Of a stretch of 64,000 nt of DNA, positions 37,261 to 47,322 are shown piece by piece (within the stretch, counting starts at the first letter, position 1; each line of letters starts with the position of its first letter). Origin of the DNA: Rhodospirillaceae bacterium. Its GTDB lineage: Bacteria; Pseudomonadota; Alphaproteobacteria; Dongiales; Dongiaceae. The DNA lies in contig SSEL01000018.1 in the NCBI GenBank assembly GCA_008012315.1, positions 52,023 to 116,022 on the forward strand, in the 5' to 3' direction. The notes beneath the pieces were generated by a model, which saw only the letters and a list, made by a program, of their open reading frames with translations, made no database searches and was not told the DNA's origin. The translations under genes and the position numbers were made by a program.

Positions 37261-38040
37261 ATGAGTACAGCAGCAAGTTATCGACAAATGACACCCATGA
37301 CCACCGTGCTTCTGGTTATGCTCTTGGGCATCACCTATTTGACCCTATCGTATTTCTTTCATTTGCATGAGGAGCTTGCTCAACTCGGAGACTTCGTCGG
37401 TGGTGCAGTTGGAGCAATCAGCGTGATCATCGTCGTCTGTAGCCTGCGAGAGCAGCGTGCCCAGATCGCGCAGCAACGGGAGGCCGACCACGAGTCTCTG
37501 CGCCTGCAGCAGGTAGAGATCTCACGTCAGAAACTGTCAGATCAGGCTATTCTGGCTTTGGAGCTAATGAAGATTAATGCTCCACAACTTCAACAACTGT
37601 CCCGCAGGATTGCTGAGAAAGGCCGCCTCGTCGTCTATCAACGAATGAACGGAACGCCTGGAAAACTCGCGGAATACCTGGAACGTTTCAAAGACGGCGA
37701 GAAAGATATCTTTTTTGAACGCATCCAGGATGCACACGGACAAATGAGTGACTTCATCAAGAATAATGCCCTGGCCTCTCAGAACGGGGCATCCAGGAAA
37801 GATGCGGCGGCGGCCATTTATGCGATAGACCAGTTCATCGCCGCCGTACAGCCTATCAGCGATCTGGCTAGCGCCGATGATCCGATTGGCAAGTCGGTCC
37901 GCGCGACACTTCCATTGAGGGTCTTCGATCTGCTTGCCGACCTGAGTTCAGATCCTGAAAGATGCGCCGACCAGTTCTCTGAAATCCGGAGAAGGCGCCA
38001 GGAAGCAGCAATGCGGTCCGAGGCCGAGATAGCTGCGTGA
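37261..38040 (+). CDS. Two-TM, coiled-coil protein of uncertain function (putAbiC-like topology)
   Basis: 259 residues from the ATG at 37261, preceded by a GAGGC-like site; the frame stays open about 80 bases upstream. Two transmembrane helices (about 14-35 and 45-62) enclose HEELAQLGDFVGGAVGAIS. A charged coiled coil (REQRAQIAQQREADHESLR) and a soluble helical domain follow. The order two TM, LGDFxGG, coiled coil, helical domain resembles putative phage abortive-infection (putAbiC) membrane proteins, but I cannot confirm membership. Codon use and base composition look more AT-rich than neighbours, and the gene sits alone between the ABC operon and groEL, consistent with acquisition by transfer. 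Confidence 0.6.
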   Translation: MSTAASYRQMTPMTTVLLVMLLGITYLTLSYFFHLHEELAQLGDFVGGAVGAISVIIVVCSLREQRAQIAQQREADHESLRLQQVEISRQKLSDQAILALELMKINAPQLQQLSRRIAEKGRLVVYQRMNGTPGKLAEYLERFKDGEKDIFFERIQDAHGQMSDFIKNNALASQNGASRKDAAAAIYAIDQFIAAVQPISDLASADDPIGKSVRATLPLRVFDLLADLSSDPERCADQFSEIRRRRQEAAMRSEAEIAA

Positions 38041-38070
38041 AGTCGATGTCATTCCCTCCGTCGTTGTTTT

Positions 38071-38110
38071 TTCAGGAAAGAAAAGGGCCGCATCCCGAAG
38101 GATGCGGCCC
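38071..38110 (-). terminator. Intrinsic terminator of groESL
   Basis: An 11-bp perfect stem (38085-38095 with 38100-38110) around a CGAA/TTCG tetraloop, followed on the minus strand by TTTTCTTTCC. It lies 33 bases past the groEL stop. Confidence 0.93.
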
Positions 38111-38142
38111 CACTCTTTTCGGCTGATGCCGGGTAAACGGAC

Positions 38143-39804
<1,662 letters not shown>

Positions 39805-39832
39805 TTATCTGTATGGGAACGAAGCGGCGCCC

Positions 39833-40153
39833 TTAGGCGACCTTCTTCTTCGAACCGGAAGCGGTGCCCTCGATGATGCCGAGAATGTCCGATTCCTTCA
39901 TGATCAGCAGGTCTTCGCCATCGACGCGGACCTCGGTGCCCGACCACTTGCCGAACAGAATGCGATCGCCGGCTTTGACGTCGAGCGGCGTGACCTTGCC
40001 GTCTTCGGCCTTGTTACCGGCACCAGCGGCCAGGACTTCGCCTTCTTGCGGCTTTTCCTTGGCGGTGTCCGGAATGATGATACCACCGGCTGTTTTAGCA
40101 ACCGACTCAACTCGACGCACCAGAACGCGGTCATGGAGCGGGCGGAACTTCAT
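39833..40153 (-). CDS. groES: Co-chaperonin GroES (10 kDa)
   Basis: 106 residues. The start [20 protein letters not shown] and the mobile-loop segment [20 protein letters not shown] are classical; the C-terminal half ([20 protein letters not shown]) is complete. About ten residues longer than E. coli GroES owing to a Lys/Ser-rich tail, as is common in alphaproteobacteria. It caps GroEL. First gene of the operon, with a GGAG site before the ATG. Confidence 0.98.
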   Translation of the reverse strand: MKFRPLHDRVLVRRVESVAKTAGGIIIPDTAKEKPQEGEVLAAGAGNKAEDGKVTPLDVKAGDRILFGKWSGTEVRVDGEDLLIMKESDILGIIEGTASGSKKKVA

Positions 40154-40233
40154 GGAGATCCTCCGTTTACGTTAAAAAAATCCCGGAACCTGCGGCGCCT
40201 CCCTGGCTTGCCGGCCGTACCGGTACTGCCCTG

Positions 40234-40260
40234 TTAGCACTCACCACAGGCGAGTGCTGA
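40234..40260 (-). promoter_or_regulatory. CIRCE element (HrcA operator) upstream of groES
   Basis: TTAGCACTC, nine bases, GAGTGCTGA: eight of nine positions of the second arm match the consensus inverted repeat TTAGCACTC-N9-GAGTGCTAA. It sits immediately downstream of the groES promoter and would allow heat-relieved repression by HrcA. Confidence 0.95.
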
Positions 40261-40261
40261 C

Positions 40262-40290
40262 GATTTAGGCCCGCCCCTACATTTCGTCAA
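40262..40290 (-). promoter_or_regulatory. groESL promoter
   Basis: On the minus strand, TTGACG (40285-40290) and TAAATC (40262-40267) are separated by 17 bases. Transcription would start inside the CIRCE element, the usual arrangement for HrcA control. Confidence 0.75.
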
Positions 40291-40487
40291 GGGCACATCC
40301 GAGAAATTTGCATGGCGCCCCGATATTATTGCTCTCCAGCGTCAGCATCGTTGGCAGCACTCCCGGCAGATTGATGCTAACACGCTGAAAATATTGTGAT
40401 TTTATGACTTCGTTAATGACTGTTGGCGAAAATCACGGATAAGATTAACCAGTGTCGTGCCGTTTCCATTTTTGCCGGAGGCCGCTC

Positions 40488-40820
40488 ATGACCCATCGCC
40501 CATCCAACTCGCACCCGTCTGACAGAGATCAGAGCCTGGGGCAGGCTCCCCAGGCTGACCGGGATTTCTCCCTGCAACTCCGCGACTACCGCCTGACCAC
40601 CGCGGAGATCCTGTATCACATGCCGGATCATCCCGGCCTGTTACAGACTTATGTCTGGCAGGATTATGATCTTGCCCCGCATTTCCCCATGCTGCGCAAG
40701 TTTCTCGACTTCTGGGCGCACAGCCTGGATGGCAAGTTGCATTCGATTTAGGTCAGCAGCACCGCACTCCTGCGCGCGCCGCAATGGCGCCAGGCGTCGG
40801 ATTTCCTGACGCTGCACTGA
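40488..40820 (+). pseudogene. usg: Usg family protein, interrupted by an in-frame TAG near its C-terminus
   Basis: An ATG with a GGAGG site opens a frame that matches the alphaproteobacterial Usg family: LQLRDYRLTTAEILYHMPDH, then LLQTYVWQDYDLAPHFPMLR. It stops at TAG (40749-40751) after LDGKLHSI. In the family this point is followed by about 22 more residues; here the same frame continues VSSTALLRAPQWRQASDFLT and ends LH-TGA at 40818, matching the expected C-terminus in length and pattern. The TAG replaces the variable residue after LHS-V/I. The truncated product would be 87 residues. Usg is a small protein of unknown function, originally named for a gene near trpF. It could be readthrough, a mutation or an error. 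Confidence 0.8.
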
Positions 40821-40998
40821 GCCTTACCCTGCACTGAGCGCTTTCCCGGTCGAGGGCGGCGGAGCGTGGCAGCTTGCCGCGCACATCCGGCGCCCATGAC
40901 AGCCCCGGGCAAAGCTGCTACACCATCCTCGTCCTGCCGAGGGGCGTCGTTCTGGCGCGCCAGATTGCGGATATGATCATTCACTAGCGAGCCGGGTT

Positions 40999-41580
40999 TT
41001 GCTGCGTCGACTCTATAATCGGATCATCTCGCTGGCCGAACATCCGCGCGCCCTCTGGGCCATGGCAGCGGTCAGCTTCCTGGAAAGCTCCTTCTTTCCG
41101 ATTCCGCCGGATGTCATGCTGGTCCCCATGGTCCTGGCCAACCGGAAGCGCGCTTGGGCGATCGCCGCCACCTGCACCGTGGCCTCGGTCCTGGGCGGCT
41201 TGCTGGGTTATGCGATCGGCTATGGCTTCAGCGAAACGATCGGCTTGAAGATCGTGCAATTCTACGGACTTGAACATGCCATGTCGTCCTTCCATGACAT
41301 GTTCGCCCAATACGGCCTCTGGGTAATCCTCATCAAAGGCCTGACTCCGATCCCCTACAAGATCGTGACCATTGCCAGCGGTCTGGCGCATTTCGATCTG
41401 ACGGTTTTCATCCTGGCCTCCATTCTCACCCGAGGCGTTCGCTTCTTCTTGCTCGCGGCCCTGCTTCACCGCTATGGCGAACCGATCCGCAATTTCATCG
41501 AAGAACGCCTGACGCTGGTGACGACGGTTTTCGCCGTCGCGCTGGTTGGCGGGTTCATCGCCTTGCGCTACGTGTTCTAA
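40999..41580 (+). CDS. YqaA/DedA (VTT domain) family membrane protein
   Basis: 193 residues from a TTG start giving MLRRLYNRII, the common family beginning; no ATG is available upstream in frame. Four to five hydrophobic segments. The VTT/DedA features are VSFLESSFFPIPPDVMLVPM near the N-terminus and GLTPIPYKIVTIASGLAHFD in the middle. DedA-superfamily proteins are proton-coupled lipid-carrier flippases or related transporters at the inner membrane; the YqaA branch is uncharacterised. It is the first of a tight rightward group, yqaA-dsbB-coq7, with 16-base and 4-base gaps. Confidence 0.88.
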   Translation: MLRRLYNRIISLAEHPRALWAMAAVSFLESSFFPIPPDVMLVPMVLANRKRAWAIAATCTVASVLGGLLGYAIGYGFSETIGLKIVQFYGLEHAMSSFHDMFAQYGLWVILIKGLTPIPYKIVTIASGLAHFDLTVFILASILTRGVRFFLLAALLHRYGEPIRNFIEERLTLVTTVFAVALVGGFIALRYVF

Positions 41581-41596
41581 GAAAAGAGTCATCACC

Positions 41597-42109
41597 ATGC
41601 CTGCAGCGCGGTCACGCTTCATCGAGACACCCGCCATCACCTGGCTGGTCACCGGCGGGGCCCTGGCGGCCCTCTGCATCGCCTGGCTGGCGCAATATGC
41701 CGGCGGCTTGGCGCCCTGCGAATTATGCTACCTGCAGCGCTACGGCTATTGGACGGTGATCGTTCTCGGCATCGTGACCATCACGCAGAATGATCGGCCC
41801 CAGCGTCGCGGCTGGCTGCTGGTGCTGATGGGCCTGGCCTTGCTGGTCGTCGCCGGCATTGCCGTCTTCCATGTCGGCGTCGAGCAGAAATGGTGGGAAG
41901 GCAGCACCGCCTGTGTCGGCGCCTCGACCGCTGGCGATACGACGGAAGAATTGACCGAAGCGATCATGAACGCACCGCTGGTCCGCTGCGATGTCGCCGC
42001 CTGGGAGATGTTCGGCATTTCCATGGCCGGCTACAACATCCTCTACGCGCTTCTTTTGGCGGCCTTGACCTTTGTCGGCGTCCGGCGCAGCCTGACAGCC
42101 GCGAAGTGA
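41597..42109 (+). CDS. dsbB: Disulfide bond formation protein B (DsbB)
   Basis: 170 residues from the ATG at 41597; the frame is open further upstream into yqaA but has no ribosome site. Four transmembrane helices. The first periplasmic redox pair is CELC in LAPCELCYLQRYGYW (about residues 42-45). The second pair is in the long loop (STACVGAS and PLVRCDVAAW). It reoxidises DsbA and passes electrons to quinone. Adjacent coq7 (ubiquinone biosynthesis) is consistent with quinone linkage. Slightly long second loop, otherwise normal. Confidence 0.92.
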   Translation: MPAARSRFIETPAITWLVTGGALAALCIAWLAQYAGGLAPCELCYLQRYGYWTVIVLGIVTITQNDRPQRRGWLLVLMGLALLVVAGIAVFHVGVEQKWWEGSTACVGASTAGDTTEELTEAIMNAPLVRCDVAAWEMFGISMAGYNILYALLLAALTFVGVRRSLTAAK

Positions 42110-42113
42110 GAAG

Positions 42114-42743
42114 ATGATGCCAGAGAGCGAAAGCCAGTCATCCGCCGAGACCGGACAACCGTCACCGATCGCGGCACCGCAGCCCTCGACCGTCCAGCAA
42201 ACGGCGGAAAACCGCCTGCCCGGCGACCTGACCCGCGAGCAGTTGATCGAACGCCTGATCCGCGTTGATCATGCCGGCGAATTCGGCGCGCGCCGCATCT
42301 ATGAAGGCCAGTTGTCGGTCCTGAAGAATCATCCGGAAGCCGGCATCATCCGCCATATGCATGAGCAGGAGCTGGCCCATCTCAAGACCTTCGAAAAAAT
42401 GCTGGTCGCGCGGCGCGTACGTCCTTCCGCCTTGCATCCGGTATGGAACGTCGCCGGTTTCATGCTCGGTGCCGCCACCGCCATGATGGGGCCGAAGGCC
42501 GCGATGGCCTGTACGGTCGCCGTCGAGGAAGTGATCGACGAGCATTACCGGCAACAGCAGGCGCAACTAGGCGAGGATGAAGCCGAGCTGAAATCGACCA
42601 TCGAGCGCTTTCGCGCCGAAGAGGTCGAACATCGGGATATCGGCATCCAGCGCGGCGCGGAAGAGGCGACCGCCTATCCTGTGCTGACCGGTGCCATCAA
42701 GGCCGGCTCGCGGCTTGCCATCTGGCTGGCCGAACGGATCTGA
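42114..42743 (+). CDS. coq7: Demethoxyubiquinone hydroxylase (Coq7/UbiF-type di-iron)
   Basis: 209 residues with an ATG just after a GAGAAG site. A low-complexity N-terminal tail of about 40 residues precedes the catalytic domain: IRVDHAGEFGARRIYEG, HEQELAHLKTFEKM, VAVEEVIDEHY and EEVEHRDIG, which carry the Glu/His ligands of the di-iron centre (two EXXH motifs). It hydroxylates demethoxyubiquinone in ubiquinone synthesis at the inner membrane. It is the last gene of the yqaA-dsbB-coq7 group. Confidence 0.94.
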   Translation: MMPESESQSSAETGQPSPIAAPQPSTVQQTAENRLPGDLTREQLIERLIRVDHAGEFGARRIYEGQLSVLKNHPEAGIIRHMHEQELAHLKTFEKMLVARRVRPSALHPVWNVAGFMLGAATAMMGPKAAMACTVAVEEVIDEHYRQQQAQLGEDEAELKSTIERFRAEEVEHRDIGIQRGAEEATAYPVLTGAIKAGSRLAIWLAERI

Positions 42744-42791
42744 GATCGCGCCCCCACCGCCGCAAGAGCGTCTGATATCCCGATAAAGAGA

Positions 42792-42826
42792 TTCCCGCCA
42801 ACCATGGTACCGATCGTTGGCGGGAA
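42792..42826. repeat. 11-bp inverted repeat between convergent genes
   Basis: TTCCCGCCAAC (42792-42802) pairs with GTTGGCGGGAA (42816-42826), loop 13. It lies between the convergent coq7 and surface-antigen genes and lacks a clear T-run. It may be a weak bidirectional terminator or RNA end structure. Confidence 0.6.
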
Positions 42827-42848
42827 CGTTCCTCGGATGAGCAGCCGG

Positions 42849-43217
42849 CTAGAAGTTCACCTTCCAGGACCCGTCGCCTGCATCGCAAAACGGCAATTGA
42901 TAGGTGTTGCCGACGCCGCCGGTGAACTTGTTCTGGACGGAAGCGCAGCGGCGCCCCTTCTGCTCATATGTCTCCAAAATCACCACTTCCCCGGTACGCT
43001 TGCTATCCGTTGCCGTCCATTTGACGGCTTCACCGCTTTTATAGGCATCGAGAGCTTGGCGTATCGCTGACTTGATCGCATCGGCTTCTCCCTTGGTCAA
43101 GTTGCCGACGCTTCTCGGAAAGGGATTGATGCCGCTTGCTGCCGATGCACTGTGCAAGATCGATGACTGCGCCAGCATGGCTAGCGAGGTGCAAGCTATT
43201 AGCAGAAATCTCCGCAC
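42849..43217 (-). CDS. Small exported surface-antigen-like protein
   Basis: 122 residues from a GTG at 43217, selected because GGAGG lies five bases upstream and it gives a clean signal peptide (RRFLLIACTSLAMLAQSS), cleaved after the Ala-rich segment. The mature part has LTKGEADAIKSAIRQALDAY and then a beta-rich region with two Cys (RRCASVQNKFTGG, LPFCDAGDGSWKV). It resembles the RT0821/Lpp0805 17-kDa surface antigen domain, whose members are outer-membrane associated. The gene ends in TAG. Function unknown. Confidence 0.75.
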   Translation of the reverse strand: MRRFLLIACTSLAMLAQSSILHSASAASGINPFPRSVGNLTKGEADAIKSAIRQALDAYKSGEAVKWTATDSKRTGEVVILETYEQKGRRCASVQNKFTGGVGNTYQLPFCDAGDGSWKVNF

Positions 43218-43920
43218 GAAATCCTCCACTATCGGTGATAGATAACGTTACAGAAGCAAATGATTAGATACCATGATCAGCGACAAGATCATATGGCAGC
43301 CAAGCCAGAAAGTTCACGAAACAAAAGCAAAGATACGGTTGCTGCGCAAGCGTATAGATCACCTCTTCACGCGCCACGATATGTCATTGCCGCTTCAGTT
43401 GCTCAATATCGTTGCGGCGCTGAAGATATCGCGGTGTCCGCAGCCTCGCCAGCAATGGCATGGCCAGAAGCCTCGAGCGCAAACCTGTTCATGCGCTTGG
43501 CCTCGTGCTTGAATTGCCGCTTACGCTATGAAATTATGCTTCCCAACTTATGGAGGAATATGACACTATCGCTGTGTCGCATTCTTAAGCAGCCGAAACC
43601 ATGAGTGTTCGGGTTTCATTGGTACGTCGCGCGCAGATCGGCATGTATCGCGCACCGAAAAAAATCATTGCTCAGATATTCGCCGACCGTGTTCGCTTTC
43701 AGTACACGAGGTCGTCAGGGCTGACTGGTCGTTGTTCGGCGTAACCGACATTATCGATTGCGCGACAACCGATCAGGCGGCAACCGATCAAAAGATTGCG
43801 TCGCACGGTTCAGTGCGCTCTACCTAAAGCCGTCGCGACTTGCAAGATATGGGCGCCTCCCCGATCGCCATCGAGTTCCAACGAACGCAATTCTCCTACG
43901 AAATGCAATGGAGCAGCGAT
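43218..43920. other. Long intergenic region without a supported gene
   Basis: About 700 bases, less GC-rich than the surroundings. Short frames exist on both strands but none has a ribosome site, family motif or consistent coding bias. The region must contain the alkyl sulfatase promoter. It could hold the remnants of a decayed gene; I cannot identify which. Confidence 0.4.
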
Positions 43921-45897
43921 ATGATAGGCAAATCCTTCCTGAAGGTATCCATCCTCGCAATTATTACTGCAGGCTTGATGCATGGTGCCTCCGCGCAGGA
44001 ACAAGACCTTCGTAAAGATGCGACCGACGCGACCAAGGCAGCAAATGCGGCGCTCCTCAAGCAATTGCCCTTCAAGGATACGTCTGATTTCAATGATGCG
44101 AATAAAGGCTTCGTTGCTCCATTGCCAGCGGACCTAATCAAGGGAAGCAGCGGCAACGCGATTTGGAATCCGCAGCAATACAGCTTCATTAAGGACACTA
44201 CCGCTCCCGATACCGTCAATCCGAGCCTGTGGCGACAATCGCGGCTGATCAACATCTCGGGCCTGTTCGAAGTGACGGATGGTATTTATCAAGTCCGGAA
44301 TCTCGATCTGTCGAATATGACGATCATCGAGGGAAGCGAAGGCATCACGGTCATCGATCCGCTGGTCTCCGAAGAGACCGCGAAAATAGCGCTCGACCTC
44401 TATTATTCCAAACGAGGCAAGAAGCCCGTCAAGGCGGTCATCTATACCCACAGTCACGTAGACCATTATGGCGGTGTGCGTGGTGTCGTCAGCTAGGACG
44501 ACGTCAAAACCGGTAAGGTCAAGATCTACGCGCCGGAGGGATTCCTCGAGGCAGCGGTAGCCGAGAATGTGATGGCCGGAACCGCCATGAGCCGGCGTGC
44601 GAGCTATATGTATGGCAACCTCCTGAAGCCCGATCCCAAGGGGCAAGTCGGTGCCGGTCTTGGCACGACGACATCGGCCGGAACGGTAACCCTGATAGCC
44701 CCGACCAACATCATCAAGGAAACAGGTCAGAAAGAGAAAATCGACGGCTTGACTTATGAATTCCTGATGGCGCCCGGCTCTGAAGCCCCGTCCGAAATGA
44801 TGTGGTTCGTTGAGGAAAAGAAGGCGATGGAAGCCGCCGAAGATGCGACCCATACGCTGCACAACACATATTCCCTTCGTGGCGCCAAGATTCGCGAGCC
44901 GCTCCCCTGGTCGAAATACCTGAACCAGGCGCTGGTCATGTGGGGCGACAAGGTCGAAGTTATCTTTGCCCAGCATCACTGGCCGACCTGGGGCAACGAC
45001 AAGGTGGTGGCATTTCTCAAAAGCCAGCGTGATCTCTATCGCTTCATCAACGATCAGACCCTGCGCATGGTGAATAAGGGGATGACCATGCGAGAGATTG
45101 CCGAGGCCTTCAAAATGCCGGATAGCCTGGCGAATGTCTGGGCCAATCGTGGCTATTACGGCTCCGTCTACCATGATGTCGCCGCGACCTATGTCTTGTA
45201 TCTTGGCTGGTTTGATGGCAATCCGGCGACCTTGCACGAATTACCGCCTGTCGAGGCGAGCAAGAAATATGTCGAGTTCATGGGCGGCGGCGCCGAGGTC
45301 ATCAAAAAGGCCAAGGCCGCATATGACAAGGGTGAGTATCGCTGGGTAGCCCAGGTGGTTCATCATGTGGTCTTTGCCGATCCTAACAATCAAGACGCCA
45401 AAAATCTCGAAGCTGATGCGCTCGAGCAGCTCGGCTACCAGGCCGAGTCGGGACCTTGGCGCAACTTCTATCTGACCGGGGCGCAAGAGTTGCGGAAGGG
45501 CGTGGCGGAATTGCCCACGCCCAACACCGCAAGTCCAGACACGGTTCGCGCGATGTCCATGGATCTGTTCTTCGATTACCTAGGGGTCCGTCTCAACAAC
45601 GAGAAGGCCGGCAATGCGCATGTAAAGCTCAACTTCGATTTCGGCCAAGACGGCAATTACTTTGTCGAACTCGAGAACGGCGTGTTGAATCACACAGCGA
45701 ATATGAAGGCTGACGACGTCGATGCCACCATAAGCTTGTCGCGGGACACGATGAACAACATCTTCCTGCAGCAGACGACGCTTGACGATGCGGTTGCCTC
45801 GGGTGCCGCGAAAATCAGCGGTGACAAGGCCAAGCTGCACGACGTCGTATCCTATCTCGACCGCTTTGATTTCTGGTTCAACATCGTGACGCCCTAG
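43921..45897 (+). pseudogene. Alkyl sulfatase (SdsA1/YjcS-type metallo-beta-lactamase fold), interrupted by an in-frame TAG at codon 192
   Basis: The frame spans 659 codons including the final stop. A GGAG site precedes the ATG. A signal peptide (GKSFLKVSILAIITAGLM) is followed by the family start region. The metal motif THSHVDHYGGVRGVVS ends directly at TAG (44494-44496), and the frame continues DDVKTGKVKIYAPEGFLEAA, the expected family sequence, where E or Q normally occupies the TAG position. Later blocks, including a C-terminal SCP2-like domain (from about 530) and the end FDFWFNIVTP, are intact. Alone, the first 191 residues lack most metal ligands. The family hydrolyses primary alkyl sulfates such as SDS. 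The gene also ends in TAG, and beyond that the same frame stays open into the next gene. Confidence 0.85.
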
Positions 45898-45990
45898 TGC
45901 GGATGTTGCGACGTTTCGCATCGACGAGAAGATAACCCTTGGGGTTGTGGGGGGATGGACCGGGAACACATAGACGGAAGGGCAAACGTG

Positions 45991-46884
45991 ATGCGCTTGA
46001 AACTCTTGGCCGGGCTGGCGGCCATGGCGCCACTTTTTGCGCCATCCGAAGCTATCGCTGATCAAGCCCGTGACTGGCAGAACATTCCCAAGGATCTCAA
46101 CATTGTTATGGGTTATTACGTCTGGGCCGATTCCGACCGGTCAATCGATTCCGCCCTGCCCCTTTCCGATGCGAAGGTCACTGCCAATATCGCCCTGGCC
46201 CGTGTCGGCCGCAGCTTTGGCGTTGCCGGCCATATCGCGACCATACAGTTCCTGATTCCCTATGCCTGGCTGGATGGAAAGGTAGAAGGCACCTCGATCG
46301 AGCAGAAGCGCGACGGCCTTGCTGATATCACCGGCCTCTTCGTCTATAACCTTTTCGGGTCTCCGGCACTCACCCCGGAAGAATTCGCCAAGTGGCAGCC
46401 GGAGACATATCTGACCGGCTCGCTTTGGGTCTCTGCGCCTATCGGGAAATATTCGAACGATCACCTAATCAATACCGGAACCAATCGCTGGAGTTTCAAG
46501 CCGGAACTTTCCTTCGGCCATCCATTCGGCAAAAGCTGGATCGAAGCGAATGTCTTCGGCCAGTTCTATACGACCAATACTGATTATCTCGGCCACAACG
46601 ATCTCGATCAAAAGCCGATGCTCGGAACGGAGTTGCACTACAGCTACAGCGTCGCGCCCTATCTGTGGCTGTCGGCCGATGCCTATTACAATTACGGCGG
46701 CGCAACCGAGATCAACAACGGAGACAGCAACGGCAAGCAGAGCACATTGAAATTGGGTGCCGGCCTCGGGTTCTATTTCGCCCCAACCGCGTCGACCGTC
46801 ATCTCCTATGCACATACTGTCGCCAAGCGCGACTCCACGCCGGAATCACAAATGGTTATTGCGAGTCTGCGGTTTGCGTTTTGA
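45991..46884 (+). CDS. Outer-membrane MetA-pathway/transporter-like beta-barrel protein
   Basis: 297 residues from the ATG at 45991, which follows GGAAGGG; an upstream ATG at 45955 has no good site. Signal peptide (LKLLAGLAAMAPLFAPSEA). The rest alternates hydrophobic and polar residues in beta-strand fashion, with aromatic girdles and a terminal Phe (VIASLRFAF). This matches the MetA-pathway-of-phenol-degradation/SphA-like family (PF13557), thought to be outer-membrane channels for hydrophobic substrates. It is 93 bases after the alkyl sulfatase and probably co-transcribed; uptake of surfactant or fatty alcohol is an inference. Confidence 0.8.
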   Translation: MRLKLLAGLAAMAPLFAPSEAIADQARDWQNIPKDLNIVMGYYVWADSDRSIDSALPLSDAKVTANIALARVGRSFGVAGHIATIQFLIPYAWLDGKVEGTSIEQKRDGLADITGLFVYNLFGSPALTPEEFAKWQPETYLTGSLWVSAPIGKYSNDHLINTGTNRWSFKPELSFGHPFGKSWIEANVFGQFYTTNTDYLGHNDLDQKPMLGTELHYSYSVAPYLWLSADAYYNYGGATEINNGDSNGKQSTLKLGAGLGFYFAPTASTVISYAHTVAKRDSTPESQMVIASLRFAF

Positions 46885-47046
46885 CTTTGTTCAGGGTCTT
46901 CAGAAATACCCGAGAAGGCAATGTGGCTGAAAAAAATTTGAATCGAGATCAATTTAATAGGACGAACATATACGCGGTCATTGCGAATATCCGTCTGCGG
47001 CGGCGAACATCTGGAGTGCTGTAACTTCTTGCTCGTGGGGGAGCTT

Positions 47047-47322
47047 ATGGAAGAAAGCCGGCGCAGCTCGTTTTTCCGGCGTCGAGTGCATCGTCACCTC
47101 CGCTGGTTGATCGGCATCCTGCCACTTATGTTTTGCGCCGCTGCCCTGGCGGCCGATGAGAAGCCATCCGGCACGATCTATGATCTGAAGCGCCTCGCCG
47201 GTTTTTCCAATGCCTATATTCAAAGTCGATATAGCTTTGCCGCGGGCCAGGCCGGCAATGGCGAACTCTCTGTTTTCGTGTGCCATGGAAACATCCAGGA
47301 TCGATGGAGTTTTGGTTCATGA
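47047..47322 (+). CDS. Small exported hypothetical protein coupled to the transglycosylase gene
   Basis: 91 residues. GGGGGAG stands three bases from the ATG, closer than ideal. The N-terminus has a basic region and a signal-like segment (RWLIGILPLMFCAAALAADE); the mature part is about 52 residues (IYDLKRLAGFSNAYIQSRYS). Its TGA overlaps the ATG of the following gene in the ATGA arrangement, a hallmark of translational coupling. I do not recognise the family. The coupling and signal peptide are why I consider it real; it could also be a leader without a stable product. Confidence 0.5.
   Translation: MEESRRSSFFRRRVHRHLRWLIGILPLMFCAAALAADEKPSGTIYDLKRLAGFSNAYIQSRYSFAAGQAGNGELSVFVCHGNIQDRWSFGS

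Noticed and set aside
43260..43604. Plus-strand frame of 114 codons in the gap before the sulfatase
   Set aside because: No ribosome site, family motif or plausible composition; possibly debris.
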